From: Thinopyrum elongatum
Taxonomy: Eukaryota > Streptophyta > Magnoliopsida > Poales > Poaceae
Direction: 5' to 3'
DNA length: 64,000 nucleotides
Assembly (NCBI GenBank): GCA_011799875.1
Contig: CM022302.1
Span: 378,756,175-378,820,174, forward strand
Shown here piece by piece: positions 9,309-19,631 of the stretch; the first letter of the stretch is position 1, and the number at the start of each line of letters is the position of its first letter. The position numbers and the translations under genes were made by a program. Under the pieces are notes generated by a model. It saw only the letters and a list, made by a program, of their open reading frames with translations. It ran no database searches and had not been told where the DNA came from.

Positions 9309-12300
9309 TGTGACGACCCCGGCTTAATCGTGCACTAATCATACACGCACATGCGCACGATCAAGCCTAAGGACTCAGTTGAAGATATCACAACACAACT
9401 CTAAAACATAAATAAAGTCATACAAGCTTAATATTACAAGCCAGGGCCTCGAGGGCTCGAATACATAGCTCGATGGCATACAAGTGTCAGCGGAAGCATC
9501 AGATATCTGAGTACAGATATATTACACAGAGAGAGAGAGATAAGCCTTCACAGAGGCGGGGTAAAATAAAATACTATGATCGAAAGGCATAGGCCTCCTG
9601 CCCTGGACCCTCCGATCCTACTCCTGGTCATCAAACGGCTCCTCGTAGTACTAGTACTCGCCAGGCGGGTAGTAGTACTGGTCGTCGGCTGGGGCGTCTG
9701 GCTCAGGGGCTCCGTCGTCTGGTGGCATCAAAAGGAATATGGGGGGAAAAGAAAATAAAGCAAACGTGAGTACTCATCCGAAGTACTCAGCAAGCAAGGA
9801 TCTACACTACATATGCATCATTGTCAAAGGAATGGCTGTAAATGTGGACTGGGCTGCAGAAATGCCAGAATATAGGGGGGAAGCCTAGTCCTATCGAAGA
9901 CTAGCATCTTCAACAATCTTCGCCAGTCTTGCAGCATCAGGAGAGAGCAGATGAACATAATATAAAGTAGTAGTAGTAGTATCATCAACCTCGACCTGAG
10001 ATCCTTTCTCGACTCCCTGCGAGAAAGAATCCCAGAGTCGTACTATCCAGTTCTCACCACATGTTCTAGTTGTACCGATCGGGATACAACTCCGAGTGTC
10101 CATTATCGTAGGACAGGCTATCGATAGAAGTTTCTTCCCTGCAGGGGTGCACCAACTTACCCACCACGCTCGCTTAACTCCGGCCGGACACACTTTTCTG
10201 GGTCATGCCCGGCCTCGGCTAAGCAACACGCCGCAACCCGACCGAATACCTAACAGAGAGGTCAGCACGCCGGACTAAACCTATGCGCCCAGGGGTCTTG
10301 GGCCTTCGCCCCGGGAACTCCTGCACGTTGCGTACGCGGCTGAAAGCAAACCTAGCAACCCCTTATACAAGCGCGATTGCGTTCCCAGTCCAATTCAGCG
10401 CGCGCCGCTCAGTCGCTGACATCCATTAAGCTCCGGCTGAAGTATACGACGCAGAACGCCCATACTATGCCCACGTGATGGTTAGTGCTATCGGGCCAGA
10501 GGCCCCTCGGATCAAATATCCAAACCGTAGTGGATTAGGAGCGCGCGGAAACGAGCAGAGACTCACGATCGATGTGACCCCGTCGCCCCGTCTCGAGGAC
10601 TTGCGGCAAGGGCTAAGAATGCCTGGCGACGCCTCGTAGTTATCTCGCGGGCACCATCCAGGTCAACCCGACTCCACATCACTTCGCATTAAGCTCGCGC
10701 GGGTACCCCTCAGGGCCGACCCGTCTTTAGTAGCATGGTTTAGTGCAAGTCACAGTATCAATGGTATCCGTGTGTCCAACACCAAGGGGGAACCCTGAGG
10801 AATCACCCTCGACGGAATTCCCGCTCGATGTTATCATCAAGGTGAACGAAGGAGGACTCACCCTCGAGGTCCACACTTGAGGACTTGCGCGATGATGTCG
10901 TTATCGGGGGTGGTGTAGGAGGAATCACCCTCGCTTACCACGACCGAGTAACTAACCTACAAGGTTAACATCAAAAGTGCTGATGAGGTATCACCCTTGG
11001 CACTCGACGGTAACCCAGCAGTGTCGGCAACTAAGGGGAAGTGATGTGTGGTGCCAGGGTCTAGTCTTCAATCCCGATGATCGGGTCTTCTGATATCCAG
11101 CAGGGCAGTCGGGATCAAGTGGGGGTCTCTGTCATGTCTCTACCCAGCCTATACTAAGCAGTCTAGGATAACCAGTAAGGTGGCAAGGTAGGTTACAATA
11201 AACAGGCTATGCAACAGATATAGGAAACAGTAGCAGTAGCAGTTCTAAGGCAAGCATAAAAGAGAAGAGAATAGGCGATATAGGCATGCTCAAAATGGGG
11301 GTGCTTGCCTGTTTGCTCGGGGGCAAGCGCAAGGTCTTCAGTGGTATCGTCGGGGACGTAGTCGTACTCCTGAGCTGCGTCTGCCTCGGGAGCTACATCA
11401 ACGTCGGGGTCTACCGAGAGAGAAGAGGGGGAAGAAACAGGTAAACATAATGCAGACAAATGCAATACGGTGCGTGTGATGCTATGATGCAGTGCAGGGT
11501 TGCCTAATTATGCATCTAAGTCTTTTTAGTTATTTTTAGAATTAATCTGGGATTTATTTACCGAGGTGTGTGCACTATTCATCTACCGGATACGGGTCCG
11601 GAGTTACGAGTTCTTCTACGTAGGGGGTTCCGATGAAGAAACAGACGGCACGATCAGACTCGTCTCGTCGTTCTGAGCAACTTTCATGTTTTAACTTTTT
11701 CGATCAGAGCTACGGTTTAAAAGTTATTAATTTTTAAAGATTATTTGAATTTCTGGAATTTATTTATTTAACAGAAAATGAATTATGATGTCAGCATGAT
11801 GTCATGCTGACATCAGCAAGTCAACAGGACGGCTGACCAGTCAAACCTGACATGTGGGTCCAGTGGGACCCACATGTCAGCCTCTGTTTCTTTAATCAAT
11901 GAATTAGTTTAATTACTAGGGTTAATTAGGGGGTGGACCCCACATGTCAGAGAGACATTAGGTTAATCTAATTATTTTTAATTATAAAACATTTAATTAG
12001 ACTGATTTTGAACTGGGTCCCACATGTCAGTGGCCGGGGGCTGCCCAGTCAGCAGGGTTGACCCAGTCAGCACTGGTTGGTGGGCCCGCAGGGCCCACGG
12101 GCAGCGTCACGGAGGCGGGCCCCGCCGGTGCCAGCTCAGCGGAGCCGCCGGAGTTGCTCCGGCGAGCTCGCGTGCGGCGGCCGAACGCCGGCAGGCGTCG
12201 GAAATCCTCTGTAGTGCCCCGTTTCACGTGTTCTAGGTCGCGTTCGAACGTGCGTGCAACGCCGCGTCGATCCCGAGCGGTGGCGTGGCCGGAGACGGCG

Positions 12301-13533
12301 TGCAGTGACGGCGGCGAGCATTGCGGCGGACGCCGGAGTTCGGAAGCCGATGGGTTCGGGGTTCTAGCGCGCAAACGGGCGAACGGCTGGGCCAGCGAAG
12401 CTCTACTCGACGCACTGAGCACAACGGGCGCGAACCCGTGACCATTTGGTCACCAGAGACTCGCCATCGACGAGCTCCGCGGCGCTGCGTTCGGGCGCGC
12501 GTGGGAGAGGTAGCTAGACTACGCGACAGGACCAGCAGGGAGTAGGGAAGGACGAGGAGCTCACCGGGGAGGCACAAGGTGGCCCGGTGTCAGCTTAGGA
12601 GCTGTAGAGGCGTCGCTGGAGACGAAGACGAATGGCGGTGAACGCAGTTGAGATCGAAGGGGATCCAGTGGCTCCGTGCTCCCCAGCTCCAGCTGAGGCC
12701 TCCAGTAGATGAGGAAGACGACGGCGGAGCTGGCCGGCACGGTGGACGAGCACGGGATCGCCGGTGGCCGCGACTGAGCAGAGGCGCGGCGTCGACGGCG
12801 CTCGGTGGCCGGATCTGGAGAAGGGGAAGAAGCAGAGCGGGCGAGGGAGAGGACAGAGAAGTGATGGGAGGAGCCAGGGGGAGTGAATGGCCTCGCCCTT
12901 ATCCCCTCCGGCTGTCGGTGGCGTCGGCACCGTCGCCGTGTCGCTGCCCGGCTGGCGCGCGCGTGTGCGGCGAGGGGCGCGCCGACACGCACGAGGAGGG
13001 AGAAGGGGTGGGCTGCTGTTGGACTGGGCTGCACACTGTGCACTTAGGCCCAGCCAACAGTAGCGTTCTCTTTTTTTATTTCTCTTCTTCCTTTTCTTTT
13101 ATTCTTTTTCTGTTTCAAAATGATTGGGCCACTTGTGCTCTTTTGAAAAATGTGGAAGTTGGCCCAAATATTGCAATGCAATATTATCTCTCACCAAAAA
13201 GTGGTTTGGGCAGATTTGGAGTTCATTTGTGTTTGAAATGATTTTAAATGGATTTGAATATTCTGTTTAGGTGCTGTTTCATCTTGTTTGAGTCACTTGT
13301 CCAACTCCAAATATTTTGATATTGGTTTTAGAAATGTTCCTGGATTATTTGCCATTTAATGAACATTTTCCCAACAGTGTTTGATCAACTTTATAATTCA
13401 GTTTTGAATTTGAATTGATTTTCAGATGTGAATTTGAGTTGGATCATTAACCCATATGACTTGGCACTGCAAATGATCATGACTTGGCAAGATTAACAGA
13501 GTGTCACAGAGCTTATTACAAGGGGGTGTTACA
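9309..13533 (-). repeat. 3' LTR of Tekay-A
   Basis: 4225 bp, TGTGACGACCCC to GTGTTACA on the plus strand. It holds GA and GTA short repeats near 9530 and 9655, four spaced copies of a GGAATCACCCTCG-like word (about 10795-11005), two adjacent perfect hairpins (11787-11880) and a GC-rich segment at about 12000-13050. The many open frames in the GC-rich segment recur in the other LTR and show no domain. Confidence 0.9.
11787..11880. other. Twin perfect hairpins in Tekay-A 3' LTR
   Basis: 11787-11814 is a 13-bp stem with a 2-nt loop (GATGTCAGCATGA arm). 11847-11880 is a 15-bp stem with a 4-nt loop (CTGACATGTGGGTCC arm). The ACATGTCA word recurs at about 11940 and 12020. Confidence 0.85.
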
Positions 13534-13551
13534 AGTTCTCCTCCTCTAAAA
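13534..13551 (-). other. Polypurine tract, Tekay-A
   Basis: In element orientation TTTTAGAGGAGGAGAACT abuts the 3' LTR; this is the expected plus-strand primer. Confidence 0.75.
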
Positions 13552-13571
13552 GAAATTCTCGTCCCGAGAAT

Positions 13572-16361
13572 TTAGGAGGTAGAAGGAAAGAGTCCGGGAT
13601 ATTCTTCCCGAAGATGATCCTCGCGTTCCCAAGTGGCTTCATCTTCAGTGTGATTCGACCACTGCACTTTTAGGAACTTGGTCGTCTTCTGACGAGTTCG
13701 ACGTTCAGTTTCGTCGAGGATGCGGATTGGATGATCCTTATAGGAAAGATCATCTTGTAGCTCGAGCATCTCATGATCCACTGCACGGTGCGGGGATTCC
13801 TTGAAGCACTTACGAAGTTGCGACACGTGGAAGACATCATGAATATGGGAGAATTGCGGTGGCAATTCCAATTGATATGCCACCTGTCCACGTCTAGCCA
13901 CGATGCGGAAAGGACCAATATAGCGAGGAGCTAGCTTGCCCTTGATTCCGAAACGACGGGTGCCCTTCATTGGGGTGACACGAATATAAGCTTGATCACC
14001 AGGTTGATAGATCACACCCCATCGCTTACGATCATAATTACTCTTCTGACGGTCTTGAGCTGCTTTGAGATTCTCCCGGACAATTCGGACTTGTTCTTCG
14101 GCATGTTGAATTATGTCCGGTCCAACAAGAGGTCGTTCCCCAGTTTCTGACCAATTCAGAGGGGTTCGACATTTACGACCATAAAGAACCTCAAAGGGGG
14201 CCATTTTCAAGCTGGCTTGATAGTTGTTGTTATAAGAGAACTCGGCATATGGGAGAGATTCCTCCCATTTCTTACCGAAGGATATAACACAAGCTCGAAG
14301 CATGTCTTCAAGCACTTGATTAACGCGCTCAACTTGGCCTTGGGATTGTGGGTGATAAGCTGAACTCCAGGTGATATGAGTTCCCATTGCTTTCTGGAAA
14401 CTTTCCCAGAAATGGCTAGTGAAAATGCTGCCACGGTCTGAACTGATTTCCTTGGGAATACCATGAAGTGAAACAATTCTGGAGATATATAGCTCTGCTA
14501 ACTGACTAGCAGTAATAGTCTCCTTAACTGGCAGAAAGTGTGCAACCTTAGAGAGTTGATCGACGACGACAAGAATAGCATCGTGACCCTTCTGAGACTT
14601 GGGAAGACCAGTAATGAAGTCCATTTGCACTTTATCCCACTTCCATAGAGGAATAGGGAGCGGTTGCAGAATTCCAGCAGGTTTCTGATGTTCTGCCTTC
14701 ACGCGACGACAAACGTCACACTCGGCAACATAACGAGCAATATCTTGCTTCATTCTAGACCACCAGTACCTTTGACGAAGATCTCGATACATCTTGGTAC
14801 TACCCGGATGGATAGATAGCGGTGTATCATGGGCCTCCTTCATGACTTTGTCAGTCATCAGCTCGAAGCGAGGTACTACAATGCGGTCTCGGAAGTACAA
14901 GGTTCCATCTTCAGCAATCGAGAAATCCTTGTACTTTTGAAGGTGAAGTTCTTTCTTCATCAGACCAATTTCAGCATCTTTGGCTTGCGCAATCTTGACA
15001 GCTTTCTCAAGATCTGGTTGTATCACAAGGTTATTAAGAGAACCTTGCGGGAGAATGCAGAGATTCAGCTTGCGCAATTCTTCATACAGCTGGGGTTGAG
15101 CTTGCTTTACCATGAGGTTACTACAATATGACTTGCGGCTCAAGGCATCAGCCATCACATTAGCTTTGCCGGGAGTGTATGAAATTCCACAATCATAATC
15201 TGTGATTGTTTCCAACCAACGCTGCTGACGAAGATTAAGTTCCGGTTGAGTGAATAAGTACTTCAAGCTCTGATGATCGGTGTAAATCTCACACCGATTA
15301 CCAAGAAGGTAATGACGCCACTGCTTCAAAGCATAAATGACAGCAGCAAGTTCGAGGTCATGCACTGGGTAATTCTCTTCATGTGGACGCAGTTGTCGCG
15401 AAGCATAAGCAATTACTCTTCGCTCTTGCATTAGGACGCAACCTAGTCCTTGGCAAGAGGCGTCGCAGAAGATCACAAAATCTTTGCGGGAGTCTGGAGG
15501 AGCAAGGACTGGAGCAGAAGTCAGCTTGTCCTTGAGGGTCTGGAAGCTTTCCTGACATTTGTCTGTCCATTCAAACTTAATGCCTTTGTGGAGCAGATTA
15601 GTTAGGGGCTTGGCAATCTTGGAGAAATTCTCGATGAAACGGCGACAATAACTTGCAAGCCCGAGGAAACTTCTGACTTGCTTAACATTCTTCGGAGGGG
15701 TCCAATCAAGAATAGCCTGAACTCGCTCCGGGTTAACTGCGATACCATCCTTGGACATGACATGTCCAAGGTAGGTTACCTCAGAAAGCCAGAATTCGCA
15801 CTTAGAGTACTTGGCATATAATTGGTGCTCTCGAAGTCTCTCCAGAACTAGGCGAAGATGCTCAGCATGTTCTTCTTTGTTCTTCGAATAAACCAGAATA
15901 TCATCCAGATATACCACGACGAATTTGTCGAGGTAATCCATGAATATGTAATTCATTAGGCGGGAGAAAGTAGATGGAGCGTTTGTTAAGCCAAACGACA
16001 TGACTGGGTACTCGTAAGAGCCATAACGAGTAATGAATGCAGTCTTCGGAATATCCTCTTCGCGGACACGGATCTGGTGATAACCCAACCTCAAGTCGAG
16101 TTTAGAAAACACCGAAGATCCAGCGAGTTGGTCATATAAATCGTTGATCCGGGGAAGTGGATATTTATTCTGAATGGTTGCCTGGTTGATAGGACGATAA
16201 TCTTGGACCAACCTATTCGTTCCATCTTTCTTCTTGACGAAAAGAGACGGTGCTCCCCAGGCAGAGGAACTAGGGCGAATGAAACCCTTCCTTAAGGATT
16301 TGTCAATTTCCTCTAAGCTCGATGAGGTGGTGCAGAGGCATCTTGTAAGGACGCTTCGCAA
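13572..16361 (-). pseudogene. pol of Tekay-A: RT, RNase H, integrase, chromodomain
   Basis: 929 residues, open throughout. RT occupies about residues 25-200 with YLDD at 151-154; RNase H about 290-410 ([16 protein letters not shown]). The integrase has HHCC ([12 protein letters not shown] ... CDVCRRVK) and DDE residues in [17 protein letters not shown] and GQVERVNQV. The [10 protein letters not shown] region follows, and a chromodomain ends the protein ([18 protein letters not shown]). Such chromodomains are thought to guide integration to heterochromatin. The frame's first residues ([10 protein letters not shown]) are out-of-frame noise: gag-protease is encoded in another frame and joins at about 16313, where comparison with Tekay-B indicates a 2-nt deletion. 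The enzymatic part itself looks intact. Confidence 0.92.
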
Positions 16362-17979
16362 TGGGAGTGGTGCCAGGCTTCAAGTCGATGACGAACTCGA
16401 CAGCTCTAGCAGGGGGTATTCCTGGAAGTTCTCCTGGAAAGACATCCGGGAAGTCACAGACCACTGGGATGTTCTCAATCCCATCAAGTGGAGAAGCATT
16501 CAACGCGTTCAAGGCATAAATTTGAGCCTCAGCATTCTGGGTAAGGTGAGCTTGATAGTTCACTATCTCATTCGATGGGTGCAAGAGGTGAACAACTTTG
16601 GTGGCGCAATTGATTGAGGCGTAATGGGCCTTCAACCAATCCATTCCCAGAATAAGGTCAATCTTGGACGATCTCAGGATTATGGGAAATGCCTGAAATC
16701 TCAACCGCTCGATCTCAATTGTGACTTCGGGGCTGAATAGGGTGGCTTGGCACTGGCCCGCAGGAGTGTTCACTGCTAACGGTTGGTGCATCGTTTCACA
16801 TTTAATGTCATGCATGAGTGCAAAATGTTCTGACATGAATGAATGCGATGCTCCTGAATCAAATAAAACAGATGCTGGAACTGAATTAACGAGAAGTGTA
16901 CCCATCATAGTGTCTGGTTGAACTGGAGCTTCGGACATGTTGACGTGGTAGTACTGCCCACGACCATAAGAAGGTCTGGCATTATTGTTGCGCTGTTGAG
17001 GAATACCACGGCCAATACCACGGCCAGCAGAAGGAAGAGCCAGTTGATTCTGATTCTGAGAACAATCTCTAGCACGGTGACCTGGCTTGCCACACTTGAA
17101 GCATAGTCCGCTGTCAGGACGAGGTGCTGGAGCTCGAGGTGCTGGAGCTGGCAGAGGCTGCCTCGGTGGTGGAGGTGGCAGGCGTGGTGCAGCATAAGAG
17201 GGCCTGTTTGCAGGAGCTGCTGAATGGAACATGCCTTGGGGAAACCAGATGCGTCGCTTCTGGGAAGACAAGCCCAAAGATGAGCCCGTTTCTCGGGTGC
17301 GTCTGGACGCTTCTTTATGCTTCTTCAGTCCAGTTTCAACCATAATAGCCTTATTCACCAAGGTGGCGAAATCAGGGTAATCTTGAACAAGCAGGGCTAA
17401 CTGAATGTCATGGTGCAGTCCTTCACGAAACTTCTCTTGCCTGCGTTCATCAGTAGGAATGTCCTCTTCAGCGTAGCGAGATAAGTCCAGAAACTCGCGC
17501 TGATAGACTTCCACAGTCTTGTTTCCTTGAACAAGGCTACGGAACTCGGCCTTCTTCCTAGCTATGACAGCTAGAGGAATGTAGCGGGCTCGGAAAGCAA
17601 TCTTGAACTCTGCCCAAGTGACGACAGTACCAGGCGGCAGAGTCTGTCGGTGGGTGGCCCACCATTGGGCTGCGGGACCCTTCAGAAGATAAGTCGCAAA
17701 AGTGACATAGTTAACTTCGGCGACACCAGCAGACTCCATCTCATGAGAGATGTCACGCAGCCAGTCATCTGCATCCAGTGGGTTGACTGTATTGCGGAAA
17801 AACGATGGACTGAGCCTCATGAACTCTGGCAAGGTGATGGATGGTGGCTGCTGATTAGCATCAGGATGAGGGAATTGCTGCATAATCCCCGTCATAAACT
17901 GGTGGTTGAGTTCAAACTGTTGCATCATCGCTGCCATGTAATCAGGTGGTGGCGGCGGTGGCGGGTTGTTGTCAGCCAT
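16303..17979 (-). pseudogene. gag and protease of Tekay-A
   Basis: Start taken at the ATG at 17979 (MADNNPPPPPPPDYMAAMM), which aligns with the gag start of Tekay-B; upstream in-frame residues belong to the leader. Order: Pro-rich N-terminus; capsid (NPLDADDWLRDISHEMES; AQWWATHRQ; FRARYIPLAV; REFLDLSRYAEE); Pro/Ala linker; zinc knuckle CFKCGKPGHRARDC; aspartic protease ([11 protein letters not shown], later LILGMDWL); and the start of the RT region (AKRPYKMP). The frame then ends at 16303 because of the frameshift into the pol frame. Confidence 0.9.
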
Positions 17980-18224
17980 CCTGCTATTCCAACAGGGGTA
18001 TTTCAGCGATAGCTTATGCAAGTGTTTAACAATAAACATGATGTAACTCGACATTATTGAAAGAGTGCGGTAGATACTAAAAGTAGTCATTAAGACATAC
18101 AGATCCATACACAGTCGGTTACAATCGGGCAGCATAACGGCGCAAATTGAAAAACTAGAGACACACTAGGCGGCACGCAGGCACGCGGTAAGGAAGTACA
18201 CAACGTGACATAGCAAAGGCTACA

Positions 18225-18995
18225 TCAGCGTCGGAGAAAACCACTGAAACGGGGTAACTGCAAGTGCGGCCGACGAATGTTCGTCGCGGCAGGATCCTGT
18301 GCTCCATGTGCACTCTGATGCAGAACCCGGTCTCGAACTGTAAGAAGAGGTCCACGTGCAGGCGTGTGACCTCCCACTACAGGCCAATCAATACCTGGCG
18401 GCATCTCGGTCCTGCGTGGGTAAAGAATATACTCCGGATGTATCCCTGCACGAACAGCTGGTAGCAACTGTGTCATAGCCTCGTAGTAGCGTGCTCGAGT
18501 GGCGAACAACTCGACGGCAAGAGCCCGAACAGTGCGATCCAGAGCCTGAGTGCACTGAATCAGAATCTGCGGGTCGTAGCGTCGAGACTCGTACGGGGCA
18601 GAGATAGTTGTGTAGTATCCAGTAGCATCTCCAGCGGGTGCATACGGAATGTACCGAAACACAGAATCATCCAAGCTAGCATTGTGATCTCCTCGGAGAC
18701 GTGCAAAAGCTGAGTAGGCGGCATCATGGACTGCCATCTCAATCGTCACGCCTAATCCGTGAAAAAGGTGTAGCTCGGTGTCTGAGTTGTTCTGCTGATC
18801 ATAAATCCGAACATCAGCATAGTACTGTTCCTGGTTGAACTCGCGATAAACCTCATAGACCATGTACTCGGGATACCAGCGGTAACCCAGCCTACTCAGG
18901 AGGGCTATCAGAACAGCTGGAAATCCAGGGGCATCACGAGCCCAAGTGCGACGCACAAGCTGGGTCGTAGGCCGCGGTGGAAACAGTCGATCCAT
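18225..18995 (-). CDS. Uncharacterised leader ORF upstream of gag (Tekay-A)
   Basis: A 256-residue frame on the coding strand, between primer site (19372) and gag start (17979). It starts MDRLFPPRPTTQLVRRTWAR. The composition is ordinary for a folded protein: rich in Tyr, Arg and Ala, with segments such as YRWYPEYMVYEVYREF, ELHLFHGLGVTIEMAVHDAA and TQALDRTVRALAVELFATR. I see no signal peptide, membrane segment, zinc finger or known enzyme motif. Related reading frames are, to my memory, seen upstream of gag in other Triticeae gypsy elements, but no function is known to me. Tekay-B retains only a remnant of the region. It could be an element-encoded accessory protein or an old captured gene; the open frame of 256 codons argues for recent selection in the element lineage. 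Confidence 0.6.
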   Translation of the reverse strand: MDRLFPPRPTTQLVRRTWARDAPGFPAVLIALLSRLGYRWYPEYMVYEVYREFNQEQYYADVRIYDQQNNSDTELHLFHGLGVTIEMAVHDAAYSAFARLRGDHNASLDDSVFRYIPYAPAGDATGYYTTISAPYESRRYDPQILIQCTQALDRTVRALAVELFATRARYYEAMTQLLPAVRAGIHPEYILYPRRTEMPPGIDWPVVGGHTPARGPLLTVRDRVLHQSAHGAQDPAATNIRRPHLQLPRFSGFLRR

Positions 18996-19371
18996 CTGAA
19001 ACAGAGAGATTCAGGGTTGTCATAAGACAATGAGAATTATAACCAATCTCGGATGGAAAGGTTAAACAAAACAATGGAAAGGAAAATGATTATCAGACTA
19101 ATCAGATCAAAGACAGGGAAATCGCACTGAATCCAGCACTCCGGGTGGATAGAATTAACTAGAACCTAAATGTTGGTGTTAGTAAATTTTATTAAACCCG
19201 AATAGATGAGAGATTAGAATCCCAGAGTAAAGACGAGGAATAAAAGATCCTAATACCACCCAATTGGCGACGTGGGCCCGTAAGCCACACAGCCAAGTTA
19301 GTAAAACAGTTTTCGACCACTAGACTCAACTTCGGCCAAGGAATTGGGAAGGGGGATTCCTAGAGGCAGTC
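18996..19371 (-). other. Proximal leader of Tekay-A
   Basis: Non-coding DNA between the primer site and the leader ORF. Part of it (GATACTAATACCACCCAATT and neighbouring words at about 19247-19330) is almost identical to Tekay-B at 59600-59690, so this stretch is conserved between the two families. Confidence 0.6.
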
Positions 19372-19384
19372 GGCTCTGATACCA
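19372..19384 (-). other. Primer-binding site (tRNA-iMet), Tekay-A
   Basis: In element orientation TGGTATCAGAGCC, three bases after the LTR end (CATCACA). Confidence 0.9.
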
Positions 19385-19387
19385 ACC

Positions 19388-19598
19388 TGTGATGACCCCG
19401 GCTTAATCGTGCACTAATCATACACGCACATGCGCATGATCAAGCCTAAGGACTCACTTGAAGATATCACAACACAACTCTAAAACATAAATAAAGTCAT
19501 ACAAGCTTAATATTACAAGCCAGGGCCTCGAGGGCTTGAATACACAGCTCGATGGCATACAAGTGTCAGCGGAAGCATCAGATATCTGAGTACAGATA

Positions 19599-19631
<33 letters not shown>

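Noticed and set aside
12058..13043. Open frames of 110-200 codons on both strands in the GC-rich part of Tekay-A LTR (also 22148-23272)
   Set aside because: They occur in both LTRs, overlap on all frames, differ by frame-changing indels and show no domain; GC-rich composition explains them.
19372..19384. tRNA gene signal
   Set aside because: Only the primer complement of initiator tRNA-Met is present; there is no cloverleaf here or at 59724, 32319 or 4801.
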